A stretch of DNA of 54,420 bases from a virus, in the IMG/VR virus record IMGVR_UViG_3300044952_000784, positions 1-54,420 of that record. The stretch is one strand, 5' to 3'. Under the pieces are notes generated by a model. That model was not told the DNA's origin. It ran no database searches and saw nothing but the letters and a program-made list of their open reading frames with translations. Both the position numbers and the translations under genes were made by a program. Below, in pieces: positions 16,881-25,129 of the stretch; positions within the stretch are counted from its first letter, which is position 1, and each line of letters opens with the position of its first letter.

Positions 16881-17936
16881 ATGAATAAAATTAAAATTTT
16901 ATTTTACTCACATACCATAGACTATGGGGGTACTTGGAGGTCACATGAAAGAATATTATTAAATTTAAACCTTGATTTATTTGATGTATACGTTTGTTAT
17001 AATCCTAACCAAGACAATAATCGGTTAAATTTTTTAAAAACAAAACTAAACAATTCTCAACTAATACCTTTTGAGGCGTCAACAGATAAATTAGGCCCGG
17101 ATATGGGTTATCCTTATAGAGAAAATAATTTTACCAAAATAGTTAAATCATATAATTTTGACATAATTCATTTTGCAAGAAGTGGATATTTTGAATGGCC
17201 GTTTAATCAAAGAATTTGCCCAATTCAAATTGAAACAAATATATTTGGTGGTAAGGATTTTTCTGAATTTTTAGATTGTTCTGTAACAATTAGTAATAAG
17301 GTAACAGAGATTAGAAATGGTTCTGATTATATGATTTACAACCCAATTCCTTTTCCGTTAAATTCAAAGGATAATTTAAAATTAGAATATAATATCCCTA
17401 AAGATTATTTTGTATTTGGTAGAACGGGTAGAAAAGATAATTTTCATCCAATAGCTTTAAATTCATTAAAAAAAATAAAAGATAATGGTTATAAATTTAA
17501 ATACATTATAATTGGCGCATGTTGTCAAACTATAAATTTAATTAATAGTTTAGAATTAAATAATAATTGTATAATTATTGACCCAACAAATGATGATGAA
17601 TTAATACATAAATTCCATAATACTATTGATATGTTTTTACACTATAGAAGTGATGGAGAAACATTTGGAACTGCAATAGCACAATCTATGATTTATGGTA
17701 AACCAATTATTTCTCATTTTGCTGGATATAATGCTCAAGATGAAATTATAAAAGATGGTGGATTTGTATGTAAAAATGAAAACGAATATGTAGAATCTAT
17801 TACAAACCTTTGTAATGACAAAGAATTATATAAAACAATGTCCTATAATGCAAAAAACAGGGCAATAGATTTTGAAGAAAAAAAAATAACATTAGAATGG
17901 GAAACTTTATATCAAAAATTATATGATAATAGATAA
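16881..17936 (+). CDS. GT4-type glycosyltransferase
   Basis: A 351-residue GT-B protein. The start KILFYSHTIDYGGTWRSHERILLNL resembles the acceptor domain of GT4 enzymes, FVFGRTGRKDNFHPIAL opens the donor domain, and DGETFGTAIAQSMIYGKPIISHFAGYNAQDEII is the nucleotide-sugar motif with the family's E replaced by A in the GxxxxE position of EPFGxxxxE (FGTAIAQS). It overlaps the next gene by 14 nt. Confidence 0.86.
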   Translation: MNKIKILFYSHTIDYGGTWRSHERILLNLNLDLFDVYVCYNPNQDNNRLNFLKTKLNNSQLIPFEASTDKLGPDMGYPYRENNFTKIVKSYNFDIIHFARSGYFEWPFNQRICPIQIETNIFGGKDFSEFLDCSVTISNKVTEIRNGSDYMIYNPIPFPLNSKDNLKLEYNIPKDYFVFGRTGRKDNFHPIALNSLKKIKDNGYKFKYIIIGACCQTINLINSLELNNNCIIIDPTNDDELIHKFHNTIDMFLHYRSDGETFGTAIAQSMIYGKPIISHFAGYNAQDEIIKDGGFVCKNENEYVESITNLCNDKELYKTMSYNAKNRAIDFEEKKITLEWETLYQKLYDNR

Positions 17937-18714
17937 TATAATTAAAACTAAAGTAGATTGGTTTGAAATATATACTTTCAAAAATGATGGTATTGGTGGG
18001 GATATAATTAACGGAAAAATTTGGGAAAAACATATTATTGAATTTTTAAAAACTAATTTAGATAGTGACTCAACCTTTATAGACGTTGGAAGTAATTATG
18101 GGTGGCATTCAATAATTGCCTCTAAGTATTGTAATATAGTTTATAGTTTTGAACCTCAAAAAATTATGTTTGATATCCAAACATTATCAATTAATGATAA
18201 CAACATTAAAAACATAATTGTATATAATTTTGGATTAGGTAATGAAAATATTGTATCTAAAATGAATCAAATTAATTACAATTCTCCTTGGATTAATATT
18301 GGTGATTTAAGTGTTGGTGCTGGTGGTGAAGAAATTAATATAAAAACAATTGATAGTTTAGATTTACCAAAAATAGATTTTATTAAAATTGATGTTCAGG
18401 GATATGAAAAATTTGTGTTAGAAGGTGGGGTTGAGACAATAAAGAAAGATAAACCAACATTGATTGTAGAGTTAGAAAATTTTCAATTAACCAAATTTGG
18501 ATATGATGATTCCAATATTTTTAAATTACTTAAAGATATTGGATACATTCCTTTTTATTTAGAATATGATTATCCTTCTGACCATATTTTTGTACATAAA
18601 GACAATATTGAATTGTTTACTCAAAAAAATAATATCCAACCATTAACCGAAGGGAATCACTTAAATAATAATTTAATAAATGGGGTTATCAATAAAATTA
18701 TAACAAATTATTAA
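17923..18714 (+). CDS. FkbM-family methyltransferase
   Basis: A class I SAM-dependent methyltransferase of 263 residues. STFIDVGSNYGWHSIIAS (near 50-66) is the SAM-binding motif I, VYSFEPQ the acidic end of beta 2, and IDFIKIDVQGYEKFVLEGG the FkbM signature. The family O-methylates sugar hydroxyls. It is the second of three FkbM domains in the island and overlaps the 3' end of the GT4 gene by 14 nt, so it may methylate the residue that enzyme adds. The last 45 residues are an unrelated Asn-rich tail. Confidence 0.9.
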   Translation: MIIDNIIKTKVDWFEIYTFKNDGIGGDIINGKIWEKHIIEFLKTNLDSDSTFIDVGSNYGWHSIIASKYCNIVYSFEPQKIMFDIQTLSINDNNIKNIIVYNFGLGNENIVSKMNQINYNSPWINIGDLSVGAGGEEINIKTIDSLDLPKIDFIKIDVQGYEKFVLEGGVETIKKDKPTLIVELENFQLTKFGYDDSNIFKLLKDIGYIPFYLEYDYPSDHIFVHKDNIELFTQKNNIQPLTEGNHLNNNLINGVINKIITNY

Positions 18715-18715
18715 T

Positions 18716-19564
18716 ATGTTAAAAATACTTTTAATACAAGAGAATGGCAGACATAATGAAAATAGACATTTTAGAGAATGTTTTTGTTTACAAAGAGCAT
18801 TTATTAAGTTAAATCAAGAATGTGATGTTTGGGGTTTAGGTCACAATAATTTTAATGATAATATAGATTATGAATCATATGATTTAATAATAAATTTAGA
18901 AAATTATAATGAGACAGGATGGGTTCCAAATTTATCTAAAGTTAAAACAACAAAATTTTTATGGAGTATTGATGCGCATGTAAAAGGGGAAGAAGGGTAT
19001 ATAAAAGAATATAATAGAGGTAATTATGACATTTTATTACACTCAACTAAAGATTATGTTAATAAAGATTATAAGATTTGGTTTCCAAACTCATTTGATG
19101 ATACATTAATCTCTCCAAGAAATGCTGCTAAAAAATGTGACCTTGGGTTTTGTGGTAACTTACTTAATAGAAACAACTATATAGATTTATTATCAAGTAA
19201 TTTTAGTTTTATATTTGATAATTTTGTTATTGGTGACTCTATGGTTAATGCAATAAATTCCTACAAAATACATTGGAATTGTAACTTATCAAATGATATT
19301 AATTATAGAAGTTTTGAGACCATAGGATGTGGCATACCCTTAGTGACTAACTATAATTACCAGTATGAAGAATTGGGTTTTATTGATGGTGTAAATGTTA
19401 TGATGTATAAAGATAATAATGAAATGATTTTAAAAATAAAACAATTACTATCTAATGATAAATTAAGAGAGTCTATTGGTAAATCTGGATTGGAGTTGTC
19501 AAAAAAGCATACATATGAAAAAAGATGTGAAACTTTAATAAATCTATATACCACAAAAATATGA
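18716..19564 (+). CDS. CgeB-like glycosyltransferase
   Basis: A 282-residue GT-B related protein. FLWSIDAHVKGEEGYIKEY and LLHSTKDYVNKDYKIWFPNSFDD correspond to the middle of the CgeB/spore-maturation-like group, and KIHWNCNLSNDINYRSFETIGCGIPLVTNYN is the donor-binding motif of the Glyco_trans_1_2 family. The end (ESIGKSGLELSKKHTYEKRC) is the usual terminal helix. Substrate unknown. The next gene's ATG overlaps its stop by 4 nt. Confidence 0.84.
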   Translation: MLKILLIQENGRHNENRHFRECFCLQRAFIKLNQECDVWGLGHNNFNDNIDYESYDLIINLENYNETGWVPNLSKVKTTKFLWSIDAHVKGEEGYIKEYNRGNYDILLHSTKDYVNKDYKIWFPNSFDDTLISPRNAAKKCDLGFCGNLLNRNNYIDLLSSNFSFIFDNFVIGDSMVNAINSYKIHWNCNLSNDINYRSFETIGCGIPLVTNYNYQYEELGFIDGVNVMMYKDNNEMILKIKQLLSNDKLRESIGKSGLELSKKHTYEKRCETLINLYTTKI

Positions 19565-20373
19565 ATTTTATAACTACAAATCATCAAGGTGGGATATGTA
19601 ATGTTATGTTTAAATTATCTGCATCAATTAGTTTGGCTTTGGATAATAATGTTGATTATATTTTTTCAAATGAATTTTTAAGACCAATTAGTACTGAGAC
19701 GCCAAAACCAGGGTTTGACCCTGATTATAGTGTTTATAAAGATAATTTATTACGTAATATTACTTTTATAGAGAAATTACTATTACCATATAGAGTACAT
19801 GTAGAACCTATAACATTTAATTATGGGCAAATAAAATATAACATAGGTGAAAATTTATTAATTGAAGGTTATTTTCAGAGTGAAAAATATTTTATAAATA
19901 ATAAAGATTATATTATCAATCTTTTTAAACCAACTATAAATATTAAACAAATTATTTTGGAAAGATTACCAAATGTTCAAAATTCAGTTTCAATTCATAT
20001 TAGAAGAGGTGATTATTTATCATCATCTAATTACCATCCACAACAATCTATAGAGTATTATATGTCAGCTATTAATTTGATTGGTCTTGATAGAAATTAC
20101 TTAATATTTAGTGATGATTTAAATGGTGTTAAAAGTATGTTTGATTTTTTACCTAATAAAGAATTTGTTAGTTTGGGCAAAGATTATTTAGATTTATACT
20201 CAATGAGTATGTGTGAACACAATATAATATGTAATAGTACTTTTGGTTGGTGGGGTGCTTATTTAAATGAAAATAAAGATAAAAAAATAATTGGACCTAA
20301 TAATTGGTTTGGACCCTCAGCGTCACATCTAAACTCTTCTGACATATTACTTGATAATTGGATTAAAATTTAA
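19561..20373 (+). CDS. GT11-family fucosyltransferase (alpha-1,2 type)
   Basis: Motifs of GT11 are present: HIRRGDY at 146-152 (GDP-fucose binding), LIEGYFQSEKYF near 100-111 and CNSTFGWWGAYL near 224-235, with an N-terminal GGICNVMFKLSASISLALDNN. The family transfers L-fucose from GDP-fucose, usually to the 2-OH of galactose. At 270 residues it is close to bacterial family members. The same island encodes GDP-mannose 4,6-dehydratase and GDP-fucose synthase, so donor supply and transfer are both phage-encoded. Confidence 0.94.
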   Translation: MNFITTNHQGGICNVMFKLSASISLALDNNVDYIFSNEFLRPISTETPKPGFDPDYSVYKDNLLRNITFIEKLLLPYRVHVEPITFNYGQIKYNIGENLLIEGYFQSEKYFINNKDYIINLFKPTINIKQIILERLPNVQNSVSIHIRRGDYLSSSNYHPQQSIEYYMSAINLIGLDRNYLIFSDDLNGVKSMFDFLPNKEFVSLGKDYLDLYSMSMCEHNIICNSTFGWWGAYLNENKDKKIIGPNNWFGPSASHLNSSDILLDNWIKI

Positions 20374-20376
20374 AAA

Positions 20377-20790
20377 ATGAAAAAGATATATTCAAAAATT
20401 AATGAAACTAAACTACTACACATAATAGTTAGAAAAAATGAAATAACCCCAGGAAGAGAAGATATAATATCTGGGGATAACTTTATCCAATGTTCAAAAT
20501 TAAATTTAACTAAGGGTACAACATTTAAACCACATAAACATATTTGGAAAGAAAGAACTAGAAATGTAATTGCACAAGAAAGTTGGGTGGTATTACAAGG
20601 GAGCGTCAAATGTATATTTTACGATATTGATGATTCAATTTTAACAACAGAAATTTTATATTTTGGTGATGCATCATTTACATTAGAAGGTGGGCATAAT
20701 TATGAAATATTAGAAGATAACACATTAGTATATGAATATAAAACAGGTCCTTATGAAGGACAAGAATTTGATAAAACTTTTATTTTATGA
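20377..20790 (+). CDS. WbuC-like cupin protein
   Basis: A 137-residue cupin. FKPHKHIWKE with H53 and H55 resembles the metal-binding part of cupin motif 1, ESWVVLQGSVKCIFYD the following strands and GHNYEILEDNTLVYEYKTG the second half. WbuC-type cupins are found in O-antigen clusters and are of uncertain function, possibly sugar modification. A shortened, decayed copy of parts of this gene lies at 21414-21505, on the other side of the FkbM gene. Its stop overlaps the next ATG by 4 nt. Confidence 0.78.
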   Translation: MKKIYSKINETKLLHIIVRKNEITPGREDIISGDNFIQCSKLNLTKGTTFKPHKHIWKERTRNVIAQESWVVLQGSVKCIFYDIDDSILTTEILYFGDASFTLEGGHNYEILEDNTLVYEYKTGPYEGQEFDKTFIL

Positions 20791-21422
20791 GACAAGACAT
20801 TACAAGTTTAAATAAGTGGTTTGGGGATAATGGTGATTATACCCATAACATAAATTATGAATTAAATAACAATTCAATTGTTATTGATTTAGGGGGGTAT
20901 TATGGGTTATGGATTGATGAAATTTTAAAAAAAAATAACCCATATGTTCCTAATATAATATTAGTTGAACCTGTCCCAGACTTTTATAATCATTTAGTTA
21001 CAAAATATGAAAATTATAAAAAAATAAAAGTAATGAATGTAGGTGTATCTACAGATAAAAATGAGGCAACTAAATCTTTATATTTGTCAAATGATGGCTC
21101 ATCAACAAATTTTAATACAAATGGTAATTCTGTAATCCAAATTAAAACCTTACCTATTGATAAAATACTTTCAGATAATAACATTAATCAAGTAGATTTA
21201 CTTCAGATTAATATTGAGGGCGATGAATATGCATTAATGGAATATATGATTGAAAGTAAAATTATTAATAAATTTAAAAATATACAAATACAGTTTCATT
21301 TAGGTATTGAAAATGATATAGAAAGAAGAATTAATATTCAAAAAAACTTAATTTATAATGGATTTGAAAATAAATTTGATTATCCTTTTGTTTGGGAGTC
21401 ATGGGAAAAAAATAAAATGTAA
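20787..21422 (+). CDS. FkbM-family methyltransferase with a recombinant 3' end
   Basis: A 211-residue SAM-dependent methyltransferase: IVIDLGGYYGLWIDEIL (near 31-47) is motif I, IILVEPVPDFYNHL motif II, and VDLLQINIEGDEYALMEYM the FkbM signature. It probably O-methylates a sugar. The last codons and the TAA stop fall in sequence homologous to the middle of the neighbouring cupin gene (compare AATGTAATT at 21416-21424 with 20564-20572), so the present C-terminus was probably created by recombination. The protein still has the expected fold length. Confidence 0.88.
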   Translation: MRQDITSLNKWFGDNGDYTHNINYELNNNSIVIDLGGYYGLWIDEILKKNNPYVPNIILVEPVPDFYNHLVTKYENYKKIKVMNVGVSTDKNEATKSLYLSNDGSSTNFNTNGNSVIQIKTLPIDKILSDNNINQVDLLQINIEGDEYALMEYMIESKIINKFKNIQIQFHLGIENDIERRINIQKNLIYNGFENKFDYPFVWESWEKNKM

Positions 21423-21505
21423 TTATCCAAGAAAGTTGGGTATTAGTATATGAATATAAAACAGATTTCTGCAAAAGGTAAGAATTAGATAAAACATTTC
21501 TATAA
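21414..21505 (+). pseudogene. Decayed internal-deletion copy of the cupin gene
   Basis: The sequence CCAAGAAAGTTGGGT near 21427-21441 matches CACAAGAAAGTTGGGT in the cupin gene (20573-20588), and ATTAGTATATGAATATAAAA directly after it matches the cupin 3' part near 20724-20743. The tail AGAATTAGATAAAACATTTC corresponds to the cupin end. About 130 nt between the two blocks are missing and the frame is destroyed. It is a fossil of a second cupin copy left between the FkbM and FabH-like genes. Confidence 0.85.
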
Positions 21506-22450
21506 ATGAAGAGTGATAAAGTAACAATAATTGGTACTGGGTCTTATCTACCTAATAGGGTTGTGAGTAATAGTGAACTATGTAAAAACATAGACACAAC
21601 ACCAGAATGGGTTGAACAAAAATTAGGTATTTTAGAAAGAAGATTTATTGCTGATGAGAAAACTTCTGATTTAGCTTACTATGCTGCCATAAATGCTTTA
21701 GAATCGGCTAACATAAATAAAGAAGATTTAGATTTAATTATAGTAGTTACTTCTAGTCCTGATCAAATATCACCATCAACTGCATGTGTTTTACATAATA
21801 AATTAGATATTGAAAAAAATGTACCATCATTTGATATTAATGCAGTTTGTGCTGGGTTTGTCTATGCTATGTCATTTGCATCAACATTAATTAGTACTGG
21901 TATATATAAAAATATATTAATTGTTGCTAGTGAAACATATTCTAAACATACTAACTTAAATAATCGTCATTGTGTATTTTTTGGCGATGGTGCTGGAGCT
22001 GTAGTTTTAGGACCCTCAGATAATAGTTGGATGGTAAGTGAAATATTGTCTAATGGTAAAGGTACTGGTATGACAGGTTTTAGAATGCCATTAGATAAAC
22101 CATTTGAAATGGTAGGCAAAGAAGTTTGGGAACAAGCAACTAAAGTATTACCTGAATCAATTAAAAGTGTTTTAAAAGAAGCTAATTTAACAGCTGATGA
22201 TATTAATATGTTAGTACCACATCAACCTAGTATTAATATATTAAAGTTGGTTGCAAAAGATGTTGGTTTACCAATGCATAAAGTAAAAACAATAATGGAT
22301 AAATATGGTAATATTGCAGGTGCATCAATACCAATTGCTTTAGATGATGCAATTAAATCAGGTGAAATAACTTATGGTGATAATATATTATTATCAGCTG
22401 TTGGTGCTGGTTGGGCTTGGGGTTCAATGATAATTAAGTATAATCAATGA
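21506..22450 (+). CDS. FabH-like 3-oxoacyl-ACP synthase III
   Basis: A full-length ketoacyl synthase III (314 residues; E. coli FabH has 317). The complete triad is visible: C115 in FDINAVCAGF, H239 in VPHQPSINIL and N269 in YGNIAGASIP; GDGAGAVVL and the C-terminal GAGWAWGSMIIKY are also typical. KAS III condenses an acyl-CoA with malonyl-ACP. The enzyme is very unusual in a phage and, being followed by an SDR reductase and an acyltransferase within overlapping or close genes, probably makes a short 3-oxoacyl group for a sugar instead of membrane lipid. That role is inferred; it would depend on host ACP and malonyl donors. Confidence 0.95.
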   Translation: MKSDKVTIIGTGSYLPNRVVSNSELCKNIDTTPEWVEQKLGILERRFIADEKTSDLAYYAAINALESANINKEDLDLIIVVTSSPDQISPSTACVLHNKLDIEKNVPSFDINAVCAGFVYAMSFASTLISTGIYKNILIVASETYSKHTNLNNRHCVFFGDGAGAVVLGPSDNSWMVSEILSNGKGTGMTGFRMPLDKPFEMVGKEVWEQATKVLPESIKSVLKEANLTADDINMLVPHQPSINILKLVAKDVGLPMHKVKTIMDKYGNIAGASIPIALDDAIKSGEITYGDNILLSAVGAGWAWGSMIIKYNQ

Positions 22451-23097
22451 TTATGAAAAAAATAGTTGTTTTTGGTGGAAAAGGTGGTCTTGGAACTAAA
22501 TTAGTACCATTTCTTAAAAAAAAATATGAAGTAATTGATTTAAGTAGTAAAGACGTTGATGTAACAAACCCAAAAGAAGTAAATAATTTTTTTAATGAAA
22601 ATCAAGTAGATATTGTTTTAAATATGTCAGGTAAAAAATATGATGTATTTTTAAATAGTATTACTGAGGATGATTATAAAGAAATTGATGATATGTTGAA
22701 TGTAAACATAAAAGGTAATATAAATATACTTTCTGGATGCTTACCAAATATGATTAAAAATAAATGGGGTAGAGTGATATCAATATCTTCAATTTTTTCT
22801 GAAATGAATGTACCTAAAAATTCATTATATTGTGCATCAAAAGCTTTTTTGGATAGATTAATTTCGGTTGCTAATAAAGAAAATATAAAACATGGAATAA
22901 CATGTAATACAATACAACTAGGATATTGGGATGGTGGAATGGGTGATAGAGTTGAATCTAAATATCAAGATATTGCAAAAGAAAAAATAGGTTTAAAAAG
23001 GTTTGGTAAAACTGAAGAATTATATAATACTATTGATTATATTATAGAAAATGAATATTTTTGTGGTGGTAATTTAAAAATAAATGGTGGATTATAA
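22447..23097 (+). CDS. Short-chain dehydrogenase/reductase (FabG-like)
   Basis: A 216-residue SDR. GGKGGLG (10-16) binds NAD(P)H, and the catalytic tetrad is complete: N87 in NVNIKG, S114 in ISISSIF, and Y128 with K132 in YCASKAF. The final GGNLKINGGL is the classical SDR C-terminus. Directly coupled to the FabH-like gene (ATGA overlap), it is a natural candidate for reducing the 3-oxoacyl product to a 3-hydroxyacyl group, although a sugar-ring reductase is an alternative. The start could be the second Met at 22453. Confidence 0.9.
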   Translation: MIMKKIVVFGGKGGLGTKLVPFLKKKYEVIDLSSKDVDVTNPKEVNNFFNENQVDIVLNMSGKKYDVFLNSITEDDYKEIDDMLNVNIKGNINILSGCLPNMIKNKWGRVISISSIFSEMNVPKNSLYCASKAFLDRLISVANKENIKHGITCNTIQLGYWDGGMGDRVESKYQDIAKEKIGLKRFGKTEELYNTIDYIIENEYFCGGNLKINGGL

Positions 23098-23106
23098 ATA
23101 TAAAAA

Positions 23107-23637
23107 ATGAAAAAATTAAAAAAAGTGGGGAAAGATGTTAGGGTTAGTAATTTAGCAATAATATCAAGACCTGAATTAGTTGAAATAGGTAATCATGTAG
23201 CAATTGATATGTGGACTTATATATCAACTCAAGCAATATTGGGGGATTATATTCATATTGCACCAAGTGTTTCAATTATAGGTGGTGCGCCAGCATTAAT
23301 TGTTATGGAAGATTTTACTAACATTGGTTCTGGAAGTAGAATTGTCTGCGCAAGTGATGATTTTACTCAAGGATTAATATCGCCTGTTGTTCCATTAGAA
23401 CATCGAATGGTCATAAATAAACCAGTAATATTTAAAAGATACTCTACTTTAGGTGTTAATTGTACTGTTTTACCTGGTGTAACATTAGGTGAAGGGTCAA
23501 TAGTTGGAGCTGGGTCTGTTGTTACTAAAGATACAGAACCTTGGACAGTATATGCTGGATCACCAGCAAAACCAATCAAAACGAGAGATTCAAAACAAAT
23601 ATTAGAAAGTGCTAAAAAACTTATGAACTATGAATAA
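23107..23637 (+). CDS. Hexapeptide-repeat acyltransferase
   Basis: A 176-residue left-handed beta-helix transferase. Repeats such as VEIGNHVAIDMWTYI, AILGDYIHIAPSVSIIGG and TLGEGSIVGAGSVVTKD are clear, ending in the YAGSPAKPIKTR signature of the LacA/maltose acetyltransferase and NodL group. Such enzymes transfer acetyl or other short acyl groups from CoA or ACP to sugars. Its position just after ketosynthase and reductase genes suggests that it transfers their product to a sugar. Confidence 0.9.
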   Translation: MKKLKKVGKDVRVSNLAIISRPELVEIGNHVAIDMWTYISTQAILGDYIHIAPSVSIIGGAPALIVMEDFTNIGSGSRIVCASDDFTQGLISPVVPLEHRMVINKPVIFKRYSTLGVNCTVLPGVTLGEGSIVGAGSVVTKDTEPWTVYAGSPAKPIKTRDSKQILESAKKLMNYE

Positions 23638-24532
23638 TTTTAAACCATCAAACAACTCATTAGACATTCCATGGATTGAATCACCATTTTTTCACGAATT
23701 ATTGGATGATTCAGGGCTAACCAATAAACAAAAAGAAAATTGTAAATTTTATAATGAAAATGGTTATCTTATTATTGATTTAGAATTAACTGATGATGAT
23801 ATATTACCAATAGTAAATGACACGTATAGTGCACTAAATAATGAAAATACTACATATCATGCTGACCACTTTCAATATACAGAAAGTAAAAGAATATTTG
23901 AACATTGGAAAAAAAGTGACTCAATTGCTAATTTAACAATACACCCTAAAATTATTAATACTCTTAGTTATTTATATGGAAAAACGCCATTTCCATTTTC
24001 AACTATTAATTTTATTAAAGGTAGTAATCAACCACTACATAGTGATACAATACATTTTCACACAATACCACATCTTTGGATGGTTGGTGTGTGGGTAGCA
24101 TTTGAAGATGTTGATGAAACTAATGGCACTTTAAAAATAATACCGGGTAGTCATAAATGGCCAGTATATGAATACCATAATCTTAATTTACCTCACCCTG
24201 ATACTATTGAAAATGGGGAATCTAATAATTATAAAATATATGAAGATTTTTTAATTGAATTAATAAAAAGTAAAAAAGCCTCTGAAAAAAACGTAAGTTT
24301 AAAAAAAGGACAAGCTTTAATATGGGCTTCAAATATGTTGCATGGTGGCTGTAATGTTGAAGGTGTTACAGATTTTAATAAAACTAGATTAACTCAAGCC
24401 AATCATTATTTTTTTGAGGGGTGTGCCAAACATTACCATCCAATGTTTTCAAGACCGTTAGAAGGTCAATACGCACTTAAATGGTGTGATGATAACAACA
24501 ATATTAAAACCTATTTAAATGATAAAAAATGA
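23630..24532 (+). CDS. PhyH-type Fe(II)/2-oxoglutarate dioxygenase
   Basis: A 300-residue oxygenase with the iron-binding triad H137-x-D139 (QPLHSDT) and H238 (NMLHGGC), and the 2-oxoglutarate-binding R253 (NKTRLTQ). The intermediate VGVWVAFEDVDETNGTLKIIPGSHKW is highly typical of phytanoyl-CoA dioxygenase-like enzymes. They hydroxylate aliphatic or acyl positions. In this context hydroxylation of the acyl chain or sugar built by the neighbours is plausible. The 5' end overlaps the acyltransferase gene by 8 nt and the 3' end overlaps the short aminotransferase by 4 nt. Confidence 0.92.
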   Translation: MNNFKPSNNSLDIPWIESPFFHELLDDSGLTNKQKENCKFYNENGYLIIDLELTDDDILPIVNDTYSALNNENTTYHADHFQYTESKRIFEHWKKSDSIANLTIHPKIINTLSYLYGKTPFPFSTINFIKGSNQPLHSDTIHFHTIPHLWMVGVWVAFEDVDETNGTLKIIPGSHKWPVYEYHNLNLPHPDTIENGESNNYKIYEDFLIELIKSKKASEKNVSLKKGQALIWASNMLHGGCNVEGVTDFNKTRLTQANHYFFEGCAKHYHPMFSRPLEGQYALKWCDDNNNIKTYLNDKK

Positions 24533-25128
24533 ATTTTGAAGTAGTTTCAACTTTTGAAAATAAAATATCAGAGTTTTTTGGTTCTTCTTATGCAGTTGCT
24601 GTTGATAGTTGTACACATGGGTTAGAATTATGTTTAAGATATGTTAAAGAAACCAAAATTAATGTACCTACAAGAACATATTTGTCTGTACCATTTTTGG
24701 CAGAAAAAATAGGTATAGAACTAGAATGGAGATATGAAGATTGGGAAAATTATTATACACTTAATTATGGTGATAAAAGAATTATTGATGCAGCAGTATT
24801 GTGGAAAAAAAATAGTTATATTCCCAACACATTTATGTGTGTTAGTTTTCAATATCAAAAACATCTTTCATTAGGTAGAGGGGGTATTATTTTACTTGAT
24901 AATGAAATTGATTATATTTCATTAAAGAAAATGTCTTATGATGGAAGATTACCTAACATACCGTGGAGAGACCAAGATATAGACACTCTTGGATTTCATT
25001 ATTATATGACACCTGAGATTGCACAATTAGGACTAAATAAATTACAAGATGCAATCAATACCCCACCAAGGCAATGGGTAGTTACTGATTGGCCTGATTT
25101 AACTAAAATGAAAATTTTTAAAAAATAA
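24529..25128 (+). CDS. Second short DegT/DnrJ/EryC1-like sugar aminotransferase
   Basis: A 199-residue PLP-fold protein. YAVAVDSCTHGLELCL corresponds to the cofactor phosphate site, IIDAAV has D87, and SFQYQKHLSLGRGGIIL carries the probable Schiff-base lysine K111. As in the copy at 10909-11553, the C-terminal half of the usual 360-400 residue enzyme is absent, and the end (WPDLTKMKIFKK) matches that copy. It lies directly before gmd (1 nt gap): GDP-4-keto-6-deoxymannose would be a logical substrate, giving GDP-perosamine as in known DegT-type perosamine synthases. This is inference; amino-transfer by such a short protein is unproven. Confidence 0.8.
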   Translation: MNFEVVSTFENKISEFFGSSYAVAVDSCTHGLELCLRYVKETKINVPTRTYLSVPFLAEKIGIELEWRYEDWENYYTLNYGDKRIIDAAVLWKKNSYIPNTFMCVSFQYQKHLSLGRGGIILLDNEIDYISLKKMSYDGRLPNIPWRDQDIDTLGFHYYMTPEIAQLGLNKLQDAINTPPRQWVVTDWPDLTKMKIFKK

Positions 25129-25129
25129 T

